DNA of 27,554 bases from assembly GCA_002633005.1 (NCBI GenBank), contig NMRA01000715.1, forward strand, positions 1 through 27,554, in the 5' to 3' direction. Positions 1 to 10,800 of this stretch are shown here, one piece after another; the first letter of the stretch is position 1, and each line of letters begins with the position of its first letter. Below the pieces are notes generated by a model, which ran no database searches, was not told where the DNA came from, and saw only the letters and a list, made by a program, of their open reading frames with translations. Made by a program: the position numbers and the translations under genes. Origin of the DNA: Phoronis australis (lineage: Eukaryota > Phoronida > Phoronidae).

Positions 1-363
1 GGTACCACAAAAAGTTCTATATACTGATCAATGCATGACATTGACCTTTAGTTTTCCCATCAGACAAAATACACTCTAGTTTGTGCCCGCCAGAAGCTCC
101 AAAACATCAAAAACGGCATGCGACTGAAAATTTGAGCTAGGTTAGATATTCGAGGTACCGGCTAAAACTAATTTAAATCGATCAATGGCGCCGCATTAAA
201 CACCGAATGACCCATGGCAAACAAATTGTATTCTGGAAAGTGTCCGCCAGAAACCCACAAATGACCCCCCAAAAATGATCTAGCTCATATATTCGAGATA
301 CTGCAAAGTCAATTCCATATGATTCAATGCATCCTACTGTCGATTAAATGGCCTATGAGAGGA

Positions 364-443
364 GGTAGTGTGGCCTCAGTGTGATAGGTGGCTGCTTTCT
401 TTACTCGAGGTCGTGGGTTCGAGTCCAACTGGGTTACACTGCT
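364..443 (+). mobile_element. tRNA-derived SINE head (tRNA-like)
   Basis: The stretch has a tRNA shape. Seven bases at 365-371 (GTAGTGT) pair with 436-442 (ACACTGC) as an acceptor stem. There is an A-box-like GTGGCCTCAGTG and a canonical B box GGTTCGAGTCC. It resembles the tRNA-like segment at 13632-13714, which argues for a dispersed SINE rather than a working tRNA gene. The anticodon arm does not fold cleanly. Confidence 0.6.
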
Positions 444-581
444 AAACCTTTGAGTCAGGTTTCTAGCTTATCAGCTCGGTTTTAACTATATATTAATAAA
501 GCATAAAAATGGTTCCAGGTGATCAGTGCAATGCGCCCACATGCCCGGCCTGCGCACGCCTGGTACAACGTGTATCAGACC

Positions 582-649
<68 letters not shown>
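582..649. repeat. (TA)n microsatellite
   Basis: About 68 bases of alternating A and T with one phase break. It directly follows the SINE region. Open frames across it (poly Ile-Tyr) are artefacts. Confidence 0.98.
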
Positions 650-652
<3 letters not shown>

Positions 653-845
653 GACCTATGACCGACAAAATACACACTGGATTGTGCCAGCCAAAAACCC
701 CTAACAATTCCAACCAACTGGTATGCCACCGAACACTTGATCTAAATTATATATTTGAGGTATCGGTTAAAGTTAATTTTAAACGAATAATCGTATCGCA
801 CTGAACACCGAATGACCCACGACAGACAACCTGCATTTTGAAAAT

Positions 846-1126
846 GATCCGGGCGGACTAACACTGCTACAGTTTTGCCACATTCTGTCTTGAATAATAC
901 CCATTGCTTTCATAACCTAATATCCTATATTACAGAACAGTTGATCAAAACGACAATTTTATCGATGTTGTTTATTTAGATTGCAAAAATGCAGATCCCA
1001 ACTGTAGATTTATCCCTTTAGTTAATTTGAAATTCGGAATCACATATGTTTAAATGTCATTCTCCACAAGTCGCACAGAAAAAGGCGGTACATAAATTTT
1101 GATTCGTTATATAATCATTTTCCAAA
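846..1126. other. Unassigned A/T-rich spacer
   Basis: Lies between the two tandem-repeat arrays. I see no gene, inverted repeat or recognisable element. Confidence 0.6.
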
Positions 1127-1293
1127 TTGCACCGGAAGAGGTCATTTGGTGCAATGGTCATATAATTTTCAAAATGCTACTTCTTTTTTATTTTAAAAGC
1201 GATTCTTTTCAAATTCGGTACACAGGTATAAGTCCATAAGGCAATTTAAAAAATTACTTTTCTAAGTAATCGGGTCATCAAATCAGGTTAAAC

Positions 1294-1306
1294 AGGTCAA
1301 AGGTCA
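1294..1306 (+). promoter_or_regulatory. Perfect DR1 element in repeat unit 1
   Basis: AGGTCA-A-AGGTCA, the consensus direct repeat with one-base spacing bound by RXR, HNF4 or COUP-TF type nuclear receptors (established knowledge). Function here is inference: it sits inside a tandem repeat about 3.4 kb beyond the GALNT stop codon. Confidence 0.4.
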
Positions 1307-1724
1307 TTAGGTGCAAACCGAGAATTTGAGCTAGACACTTCAAATTCACAGGTTTGATTGGCACAGGTAATTCAATTTGGAATCCAAAGTTTCAGGTCAT
1401 TTAGTACAAACATGGGGTCATTAGGTGCATTTTTCTTCTGAAAATTTGACCTTCTCATTCACCAAGTATTCTGATATGTCAACTGTTAGACAACTGTGAC
1501 TCTCAGCATAAAACACATTTTTCATGGGCTTTGCAACAATTCTCCTCAAGACGCTTATAATGCACCGGATAGGGTCAATTAGTGCAAAGGTCATCTAACG
1601 TTCAAAACGTTTTATCTCACGTTTTTCAAGGAATTCTTTTCAATTTCAGCACACTGGGGTAAGTCAACATGCCAACTGAATACCCTACTTTACTACGCAA
1701 TAGGCCTAACCAATCAGAAAAAAT

Positions 1725-1737
1725 AGGTCAAAGGTCA
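1725..1737 (+). promoter_or_regulatory. Perfect DR1 element in repeat unit 2
   Basis: A second AGGTCA-A-AGGTCA, 431 bases after the first and unchanged although the units around it differ at many positions. Confidence 0.4.
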
Positions 1738-2256
1738 CTGAGTGCAAATTAAAAATTTTGAGCTAGACACTTCAAATTCACAGGTCTGATTGCCAAAGGT
1801 AATTCAATTCGAAATTCAAAGTTTCAAGTCATTTAGTGCAGCCATGGGGTAACTAGGTGCATTTTTCTTCTGACAGTTTGACCAATTCATTCATGTTGTA
1901 TTCTAAAGTGCTTAAAGTAAAACATCTGTGATTCTTAGCATTAACCACACTTTTAATCGTGTTCACAATTATTCCCTCATCCGGGCTCATAATGCATCGA
2001 AAGAGGTCAATTAGTGGAAAGGTCATTAAAATATTAATATGTTATCTTTCCTACAATTTTAAAGAATTCCTTTTCAAATTGGTTAACAGGTTGCTGTCAG
2101 TAACTTCCGATAACAATTCGTTTCATACACACGCGCAGAGTCCAAGAATTTCGCGCCAATTTCTTTCCATATAGTCTGACTGTGAGAGCAGTCGAATCAG
2201 TCATTGTTCTACCTCGGTTGTGATAAGTTCGGTCGTCGTTTGCTTTTAATTAAAAG

Positions 2257-3068
2257 TCAGTCAACATGCCACGCTGATGCAGCGTACTGGGGTGTACTCA
2301 TTATCGTCTTACGTACAGAGGAAGAACTGTCCCACTTGCCCGAGTTTCCAGTGTCACACTCCCGCTGGAGGGTTATCTGAGCACCCAAACTGCTTACATC
2401 CCGCCGTATGACTCCCTCGCCACACACCTGGCACCTTCCAAATAGCTCCAATACAAGTCCACAATAAACTTATCCAACTTAGGCTCACCGATCTGTTCAT
2501 TGGATGACGAACTGTCCTCTTCATTGGGTGTCGAACTGGGCCTGAATTCACTCCCACTACTCACCATCGCTACAGGGCTGCTTATAGGCTCTGGGCTAGA
2601 GACAACAGCACACAGGGCGAATCACTGATAGTTCCCGGAATTGCACGCAATGGGGGTACGTTCGGAGGCACGGGTGACAGTAGATGAAGTGCCTCCAGTC
2701 GTTGTATATAGTGGCCACAGCTCGCGAGGCTTTTCGCTTCAAAAACACACTTCTCGGGGTTGGCGACGGGGCACTGCCGGGAATCAACAGCGACGGTATG
2801 GTACCCTTCTTCAGGCGTTGTTTCGCAGGGACCTTCATCAATTCAGCGTACATATTTGTCACAATCTGACGGCAGAAAATGCTTACCAAACACTCGGTAA
2901 ACCTCCATTGCTTTGTACGTTGCGTGGACGGGTAGTGCTGCGTTCTTCACATGAACGAGCTAGCCAAGTACGCCGAAGTGTGTCATCCTTCGGAAAGCGA
3001 CGCAAGGTATCCAAAGCTCGTTTGAGACGATAATGAGTACATCCCGGCACGCAGCAACAGCGTGGCAT
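2257..3068 (-). pseudogene. THAP zinc-finger protein relic with frameshifts
   Basis: The start MPRCCCVPGCTHY with a later RFPKD and Trp (2886-3068) is a THAP N-terminus (C2CH DNA-binding finger). The frame then stops. In the next frame VFGKHF stands where the family has VCxxHF, so the third zinc ligand, Cys, is lost. A third frame has QRLKKGTIPSLLIP (about 2770-2820), the usual end of a THAP domain. Further on, a CQVCG...C...GKWDSS segment (2290-2440) resembles the Cys-rich piece that follows THAP in some element-encoded proteins. At least two frameshifts, a lost ligand and internal stops show it is dead. The open frame on the other strand at 2641-3033 is its shadow. Confidence 0.75.
2265..2340 (+). 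pseudogene. Second, truncated THAP start in the left arm
   Basis: On the plus strand ATGCCACGCTGA followed by GGGTGTACTCATTATCGTCT repeats the first codons of the minus-strand THAP frame. A stop replaces the fourth codon (Cys). Similarity to THAP fades after about 2312, at the arm boundary. Confidence 0.65.
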
Positions 3069-3192
3069 GTTGACTGACTTGTAAACAAAAGCAAACGACC
3101 ACCGAACTTATCACAAACGAGGTAGAACAATGACTGAGTCGACAGCTCTCACAGTCAAACTTTAATGAAAAGAAATTGGCGAGAAACTCTTG

Positions 3193-4232
3193 CCTCCCAA
3201 AACGTCACTTCCGGAGTAGAGGACGAGAAATTAATCAAATTACGAAAACCTGTAATTAAGTGATAAATGTGTCTGGAATAATCAACGAATCTTATTTTTG
3301 CTAAGTGTGACATAACAAACGGTTGCCCTCGCCTTTAAATGTCTGGTTTTTGAGCGACCGCGAAGACTGCCTGTAGTCGGCGTCTTCTGAATTTAAAATA
3401 ATGGAATCGCACACATGTGTACACTCGTGCATTTCAAACCACCAATCCACAATCAAAGTGGACACTTGATAAACAACATATTTAGCGATCACTTTGAATT
3501 CAAAATTTGAAAATGCTCGCACTTTACCGTAATTCTAGCACTGAGTACACCTATTTTCTGCTGGTTTGTTTTTTTGGTCAATTTTAAGTCATTCAGACCG
3601 CATTACTTTTTGGGAGCCCTCTCGCTGCTATATAGCTTAGCTACGCATAAACATTTACTTCCTGACTTCTTTGTTACCCTATGCTGTGGCCACCAAGCGC
3701 ATTCAATGCCGATTAATAACATAAAGCCTCCTGCAATCGTCTGCACGATCTTATCATCTACGCAAACACAACTGGTGCGAAGTTGACCGGGTACGGACCG
3801 ATGATTAGGTGACGCTCTTTGAATCAGAGTCAAGTTCAAAATTATTACTAACTTAGTTATCATTGTAGTTAGTATAACATAGTTATGTACGGTTAGTATA
3901 ATTTAGTTATTATTGTATGTAATCGTTCTAGAAGCTGAAAAAGTATTTTGTCGTTGTTGTCCATCTATGTTCTACCTTTAACTGATAGGCTGGGGCTGGA
4001 CCTTTTCTGCGGGGGGGTGCGATCGGATACCCGAACCGCCCCTGGCTACGGGCCTGTGTAAGCTACTGACAAGTATCAGTGAGTCGAGGCAGACAACTTG
4101 AAATAAAATAACAGTAACGTATATTTATGCAGCCTATCTCATGAATTTTTATTTGATATCTCAGTTAAAGATTGGAAACTAGCTCAAAGAAGAATAAGAT
4201 ATATTAAACATAAAAACAAACTAAACAATTGG
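3193..4232. other. Intergenic DNA with no recognisable gene
   Basis: A/T-rich spacer downstream of the GALNT gene. A G/C-rich block at about 3990-4056, ending in CCCCTGGCTACGGGCC, looks like the tail of a dispersed repeat, but no element boundary can be drawn. Short TTAGTATAA/TTAGTTAT repeats occur at 3845-3920. Confidence 0.5.
4148..4153 (-). other. Candidate poly(A) signal of the GALNT gene
   Basis: AATAAA on the minus strand about 550 bases after the stop codon. It is the first exact AATAAA I found downstream in that direction. It would make a 3' UTR of about 0.57 kb. Chance occurrence is possible in this A/T-rich DNA. Confidence 0.35.
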
Positions 4233-4657
4233 ATGGCACATAGTATTCTCAAATCCATCAAATATGGAGAAATTTTGGAGATTAAAAGTAAATCGCACAT
4301 AGAGCTTTTCAACAATTTAACTCAAAACTTTAAAAAAACTTATATGGACATGTACCAGAACATTTGCAAGCTTACAGTCAAAATACTATCTAGAGAACAT
4401 ATTGGTATCGTAAAATCGGAGAAGCAGTCCGAATAATGCGCAATAAACCAAAATGGAACAGAGACAGTGGATATGAATTACAAGCTATTTACCAACGCCT
4501 TCTCACAGGTAACGGCCACCAGGTGATGCTGGACAACCACAAAGGATCACCCACTAGTGACCATGTGACACGAAGATTCCCGCCAGTACCCCAACAAGGT
4601 GCCCAGGACAGGCTCGAAAGCCACGTTTTCAAAAACAAACAGGTCGTCAATAGGTAA
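4233..4657 (+). other. Two adjoining unassigned open frames, antisense to the GALNT 3' UTR
   Basis: Frames at 4233-4436 (Lys/Ile-rich, 67 residues) and 4436-4657 (73 residues) abut with overlapping stop and start. The first stays open upstream to about 4150 without an ATG. I recognise no domain. They may be an element remnant or chance. No promoter or splice evidence. Confidence 0.15.
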
Positions 4658-4699
4658 CTACCCTATCCCCTATACAACAGGAAGTATTGAATATCACAG

Positions 4700-4834
4700 T
4701 TAACTATTCGTATTTTGTCTTTTCCAGTACCAAATCTGTCTTGTGTAATTGTAACACTCCACCAAAGAGATGTGATCCCCGCTTGCTGATAGTTGTAAGC
4801 AATGACCCGTACTGACGTGACGTATCTGTCCTCC
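4700..4834 (-). CDS. GALNT: GALNT exon 11: lectin gamma repeat and stop
   Basis: Encodes residues 592-635 and the TAA stop. [20 protein letters not shown] and then [13 protein letters not shown] give the gamma repeat, with CLQ in place of CLD (603-605) and an intact QxW (624-626). The acceptor is CTTCTATTTCTAG. This exon lies in a different frame from the longest open frame in the stretch. It was recognised by the ricin-B pattern and the phase-0 join. Confidence 0.9.
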   Translation of the reverse strand, partial: GGQIRHVSTGHCLQLSASGDHISLVECYNYTRQIWYWKRQNTNS

Positions 4835-7800
4835 CTAGAAATAGAAGCTCTTGGGTAGAGCAATGATAGATTTTAAGAAGATACTTTATGCAAAGTCAAT
4901 GTTCAGCTCACAATAGGAAGGCAAAACTCAACATTGCATATCAGACGCCGGCATTGGAGCGTCGCATTCATTAAATTCGGTAATTACAAACGATGTGGTA
5001 TCAGTTTTGCGAGTTTGGCTTGGCCTAATTAGCGCTGTTTGGTGCTGGTTGCTATTTTTTCACCATCTTGGTTTTGGATTGCTCGGAACTGAAACTAGAC
5101 AAGATTTTACGAGTTTTCATAAAGCTTAGATTTTTTTAAGATTACTGGCATTTGATTGGAAATGTTTCAGCTTTTTCCGGGGACACTGAATTTCTTCAAC
5201 TATTGTTAGAGAATGTAAGGACACGAGATCTTGATTCAATTCGAATTTGAATTTTATGAGTCTTATTTGTCAACCTTGGATCTAGAGGAATTTTGAAGCG
5301 ATACTAAACCCTGTTTTGATGATTTCCACCTACTCGTTCTGTCAAAACAAAAATACGATAGTCTTCAACCTGTCACCTACCGGTTCATAGGACCATTCCT
5401 GAGGCCCTCTGTTGTAATGACATCTGTACAGTATGACGTCAATTCCTGTGTAATCCAGACAAAAATCGTCTCGTCTGATTTGTCCAATCTTACTAAGATA
5501 CCACACCTGGGATAGGTAATTAAACAGGACTTATAAATTCGTGTAGTAAGATTAAAATGGAAGTTAAAATTTTCAAAATTTCTGTGAAAATCTGGCTATA
5601 GCTAGTTTTTGTAAAAGCAAGATTCACAGTTAAGGCTAGTAATATTGATCAAATAAACAAGCGCACATGCTTCTCGGTGCTGTCCCCTAACAACATTTAC
5701 AATCGTGCAGCCACACTTTCAGAGTTTATCGCGCATGCGCTCCCATTACTTCGTCAGAAACACCGAGACTACAGCACTGAGCACACATACACACAATTTA
5801 TTTGATTAGAAAATCCTAAATCTCCAGTGTTTCTATAATCTACTGACTTCAATGAGCTGTTTCTGTGTAAGCATTCACTGTTTTCGGTTGTCTTGGGTGT
5901 CCACAAAATGAACTTCTAAGACAGAGTTTAAGTTGCATACATGTATTTTCTCATAACTCGTCGAGTGTTTGCGAGAGCTTGTACACTTACCTGATTCCCG
6001 CCCTGTCCGTGGCAAATGTAAGTTTGTATTTTCTTATTCAGCTCACCAACTCCAGCGGGGCTATCCACGCACATGTTCTTAGCTGCATTTCTTATCTGAA
6101 AGTGATAAACAGGAAACAATCACAACATGTTGTCACAAAGCGTTTCACAAGATGTTATGGAATTTGCATAATAAGACTTGTCTATGATCCACGAGACGTT
6201 CAGTCAGTAATAGGCCATAGTCCATTCGACTCTAAGAAGCCTAGAAAATCACTTCCGTGGCGACTTTTTGGGGGCAACATAATTTTGGTGTTTTAAGGTC
6301 ATTAAGTAGTATACTTTAAGAATCTAAAAACTTCCTAAGGTTTGACTTGCACGTTTTCGAGAAAATTGACCTAAAAAATCAGACTTTTTGCAAAATTAGA
6401 CACAGAAACCAAATCTTCAAAAACCAAAAACACTAGACAAAAACTGAATGATAATCTGATTGGGTTTTGTTCATTTGAAGTTATTGAACAAGGAAAGTGA
6501 TAAATATTATGACATTAGGCGGAAAACTGCTCAAAAAGAGAAAATTAAAAGTAAAATTTTAGCAGCGCCTCCTGTTGGCCAGAAAACGTTCTACTGTATT
6601 CTGAACTCGTATACTGTTAACCATTTAGAACTTGATAAAGATTTGACATCACAACCTACATGTGAACACCATACATTTCCAATGGTTATGTAACAAATTT
6701 TCTGTCATCAATTTCATTAATTGTCTTAATTAATTAAAATTATCCCACATTGCACCTCACTGTCAACTGTCACAGGGAACGAAACACCGAGCAGCGTCAG
6801 TAATGATCATGATAAAATGTTGTCCATATTTTCCATTAGGTTGAAATTTAAAGTTCTTTAACAATATAACATACACTTATTATGTTTCTTCATCCACTCC
6901 ATCATCATTTATATCATCATTATTGTCATCAAAAGTTGTTTTTTGACTGAGACACCATGTTCACACAGTCTGGACAGTCACACAACTTAGAACATGGCAT
7001 GCCTGACTCCAAACAAGAGCACATTTTTTTACTATAACCACTTCTTTTATACTTGCCATTAACATTTTTCATGGCATTTTCTGGGGCTAAAGGCAAAGTC
7101 ATTCAGTGGAGCATCAGACTACCCCGCTCTAAAAGCCACCCATTTGCAACTGGAGATGGTGCACTGATACATTATGTTGCGGCAAGGCTCGTTTGTGAAT
7201 GACACACTGGTGGTTTGCTCTTTTAGCATGTAGCAGCAAACAATCATGATGGGAAGGCAGATCACAGATTTCAACCTGAATATTTTGTAGCGTGCTTTGT
7301 TAACTGTTGATGACTCGCCGCAAAGCTTGCATACAAACGGTTCAATGTCTTCCATGAGTTAATAAACCAGGAAACACAAATTTTGAGCCCACCTTTATGC
7401 CAAAGACAAAGTTAAAAAAATATCTGCAAGCCTGCACCCTACCCTAAATATAAAAAAAAGTTTTGACAACCTGAATACCGTTTCATCTAAACACTTTGTT
7501 ACAGTAATCCTATTTAACTGAAATAGATAACCAAAATAATCTTCACTTTAGCACACAGTATGGCCAACAACTGAATTTCATTTTGTCTAAGTGCTCATCA
7601 AAAATAAGCATTAAGAGAAATTAGCATCATTCCTAGCATTGGTTGCACTGTGCAGCTGCCTTCAAACAATTTAAAACATAGAAACATTTTTATCATCCTT
7701 AATACAGTAGTTCAGCCTTTGAAAGATAGAGGAATGTTCATGTTGGCAATAGTTTTTGTTTGAAATTGAAAAGCCGTAGAGCTAAAATTTCATTCGACGC

Positions 7801-10800
7801 TTCATAATTGGAAGCAGGGCTAGAAATAACGAGCTGCAGGTCGCATTTGCGACCTGAAATTTGCAAATGCGAGCTGAGATTTTTGTTAGCTCGTATCAAG
7901 TCGCAAAATGCGACCTGGAATTTCCAACGAATGCGAGCTGAGTTTTTACACTTCTCGGCAGATACCTGGCAAATATAAAGCAACTCTTGTTAATCCAACC
8001 GTGATTTGGTTGTTGCCAAATCCAAGTTCAAAAGAACACTAACCGAGAACAGCCCTCCTTATGTCTTGTAAGCAAGTCGCGTGAACATGGGATATGCAGA
8101 ATCTTTGACGCGTTTCATTGGCTAACATTTTCGGCCACTTTTGCAAATTTCCGGATTCGCCGAAGAAAGTTTCGGGCAACTGCATAACACGTGATCAAAC
8201 GTCACAAAACAGCAGTGTTTCTATTAATTCTTAAGCGATCAACTTACCAAACTCTGTGGTGAACAAATATGTTTATTTTTCGCGTAAGATGTCCTTATTT
8301 CATGTACCAAATATCCACGACAATATCCCTGATATTGCAATGCGGCACTGCATCGGTCCCGTTAGCGCGCAAGCGGTCCCGGCAGACAATCGTGACTTAG
8401 AGATGTGCGTCTCATTGTTATCGCATAAGACAGCCAAAGTGAAAATAACAGCCCTATTAATCGCCAAAACGACGGCCACGTCTTTAGTTTCAGTTGCCAA
8501 GAAATTCTCAAACCCTTTACTTGTTTCTGGGGCTATACGACGTGTGCGAAAAGGCTTTCACATGATGTTGCCAACGTAAAGTGTAGGCCTACTCCAGAGA
8601 TTCAAGTGCGTGAACTCACGCGTTCGCACCACACCAAAGCTGCGCTCAAAAGAGAACAGCGACAGTCCTAAATGAAAGAGTATACTGTCTTGGCTCTGTT
8701 AAACACCCGGGTGCCAGTGGTTTATTTGGAAATGAACTCATAGAATCCCGGCGGTTACAAAAGACCCGATGCCTTACGATATTCCACGGGACCAATATAA
8801 CCCAGAACAGATATTTTCCTGTCCCCATGTTTCCCGAGGTCGAGGTTCCGTAAACCCTATATTCTATACCCGTAGCCAGATATTGCAACTGAACGGATAC
8901 TATAGATGCAAAATTGTGGTTAGCGAACTTTTTATTCTTCTCTTCATACACCCCCCGCAACTTTTCGCTCCCCGGACCACCGTTGCCGTAATGTTCAGAC
9001 TCCAATAGAAACAATCTTGTTCCGCCTGAAGCGGTCAATTAAAAACAAAATTATTCCGGATGTCTAAAAATGGTACAGTGTAGGTGGTAAAGAAATAGAG
9101 AAAGTCACCCCTACTAGATGGAGTTTGCCTCGCAAAATCGTATTATTATAACGTTTCTTACCATCGCAGTCTTTTAATATCTTATTACTGCAAACACTCA
9201 GGTTAACGACTATGCTCACGTACAAGCCTACTCCCTACCTTTGAAGAGTTTCATAAGCGCTCACTGATCGATCTACTAAGCTGTCCCCCTCAACGTTTGA
9301 GAATTTCCAATTAAGCGCCCACAGTTCAGGCTAGCGCCCACCATAGCGCACTACAAACGACGGCGCAGCCTATATGGTGAGTCACTCTCATTTTACACAA
9401 CAAATTCAGTTTTCAAAAAACGTCTTTTCTCACTATTTAAAAACTAAATTCCGGCTTTGTTGTTAACACTAGTGCCGTTTTGTGACTGACCTATTTTTCT
9501 CGTACTGTAAAGGTATTGAGGAGCAAACTCGCCATTACCCGATGGAAACCCGCACGGAGGGAGTCGGAAATTATTTCGAGGTTATATTCATTTCATGGAA
9601 AACTAATTGTTGAGTACGTAAACAGCATAAGTACCACATTTTTGTTGTGAAATTTGCACTGAATTGTTCCCGCGCATCCAAAGAGGTCATTCGGTTAGGG
9701 CATCGTTTCACGGATTTTTTTCGACTGATGTTTTTCAAACGTCGATTTTTAAGTTGCAAAATTTGGGCTTCGAACAAAAAGTGGAGGGAATTTGCACTCC
9801 AAGTAAGTTTGAATCTTTAACAACTTTGATGACAGCCAGTAGCAGGTCAGACCCAGCGAAATCCCGTATACTTTTTCAACGGGCATTTTCTCGCTTTTCA
9901 CATCGCAAAATTAGCTACTCGAATGTACGTGTCAGCGAGAGATCACTGATTCAACTTTCACGACGGCAACTTGCTTTGCGCTTTAGAGCCTTCCAAAAGC
10001 GGTCGTGAAGAACAGTAACGCCGTACCTGCATGAACGAAGTCAATTTTGCAGTCTGAAATTTGTGAGTAGGTAAGAGTATAATCTAAAAATTTTCTAGAT
10101 GATCTAAAAATCAAATTTAGCGCATAAAATGGTGGGAAAATTTTACGACCTGGCATTTATGAATGCGAGCTGGATTTTAAAAATGCGACCTGGCGATTTT
10201 AATAGCGTCGAGCCCTGAGAAGAGTAAAAATTTTCCTTTGCTAAAAACTCTAATTCAAGAATCTTCAAAATGTGAGATACTGAAATCTGCGCAACATTTG
10301 AATTTTCAAGATAAATTAAATTTTACATAACACAGGCAATATTTCCATTTTTATATTTCTCAAATTCCAAACACTGCTCATGATTTTACATAAAAGGATC
10401 TCAAAATAAGCTTAGAAGTTCATAAAAAGCAGTGCTGATCACTCACATGTAGGTAAAAACTACTGCCAGCACATTTGAGATTGAGACCACTATTACTACA
10501 AATTTATCAAGAAAAGTAATGTTTGTTCTGTGACCTCAACTAAAGATTATTTAACATAAATGACACTTTTTCAAATTAAGAATAGGTAGGCGTATTTACA
10601 ATTGAATGTTTGGAACTGGGATAGGTTTTCAACTTTTCTTTTGTTTGTGAAGTTCCCCTGTGATGAAATTTGATTTGTGGCAAATGGTTCATTGTGGTGG
10701 CAAGACACATACAGTATATTTCTTTGAGCACCGTTTAATTATACATGTAACTGACAATGACAATCTCCTTAATTTTCTAGTGGGCTCAACATTATTTCCA

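Larger units (their letters stand above)
1..845. repeat. Diverged tandem repeat, unit about 150-190 bp, interrupted near 360-650
   Basis: Units begin near 51, 206 and 650. A partial unit lies at 1-50. Shared blocks include GACAAAATACAC (64, 663), ATATTCGAGGTACCGG or its variant ATATTTGAGGTATCGG (147, 751) and AACACCGAATGACCCA (199, 805). The array is split by the SINE and (TA)n tract, with repeat sequence resuming after them. No open frame of interest. Confidence 0.7.
1127..2100 (+). repeat. 430-bp tandem repeat, about 2.2 copies, with reiterated RGGTCA-TTAGTGCA motif
   Basis: Copies start near 1127, 1560 and 1993 (the last partial). Conserved blocks include TTTGAGCTAGACACTTCAAA (1326, 1757) and the closing GCATTTTTCTTCTGA (1427, 1858). 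Each unit also carries four copies of a motif like RGGTCATTTAGTGCA. Their offsets repeat between units: 1139, 1301, 1394 and 1415, then 1571, 1732, 1826 and 1847, then 2004. Confidence 0.85.
2143..3192. mobile_element. Foldback element carrying a broken THAP-domain gene
   Basis: Two inverted arms of about 170 bp, at 2143-2310 and 3022-3192, are nearly 90% alike by eye and enclose about 710 bp. Both arms contain the ATG and first codons of the same THAP reading frame plus its upstream DNA, so two gene starts face each other (ATG at 2265 on plus, ATG at 3068 on minus). No target-site duplication is evident. The THAP content suggests a relative of P, Kolobok or ISL2EU-type DNA transposons, but no transposase core is present, so the class is inference. 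Confidence 0.75.

Noticed and set aside
364-443. Functional tRNA gene
   Set aside because: The acceptor stem and B box are good but the anticodon arm does not fold, and a similar copy lies in a MITE loop, so a SINE is the better reading.
486-729. Open frames rich in Ile-Tyr on the minus strand
   Set aside because: They translate the (TA)n microsatellite and have no protein-like sequence.
2641-3033. 130-residue open frame on the plus strand
   Set aside because: It is the antisense shadow of the THAP relic, whose motifs are on the minus strand.
8256-8579. Transposase fragment in the hAT-like element
   Set aside because: The 107-residue frame has no hAT dimerisation or catalytic motif that I can recognise.
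8646-9038. 130-residue minus-strand frame inside the hAT-like element
   Set aside because: No recognisable motif and overlapped by another frame on the other strand. Treated as chance.
9664-10008. 114-residue plus-strand frame inside the hAT-like element
   Set aside because: Ser/Arg/Phe-rich with no known domain. Likely chance.
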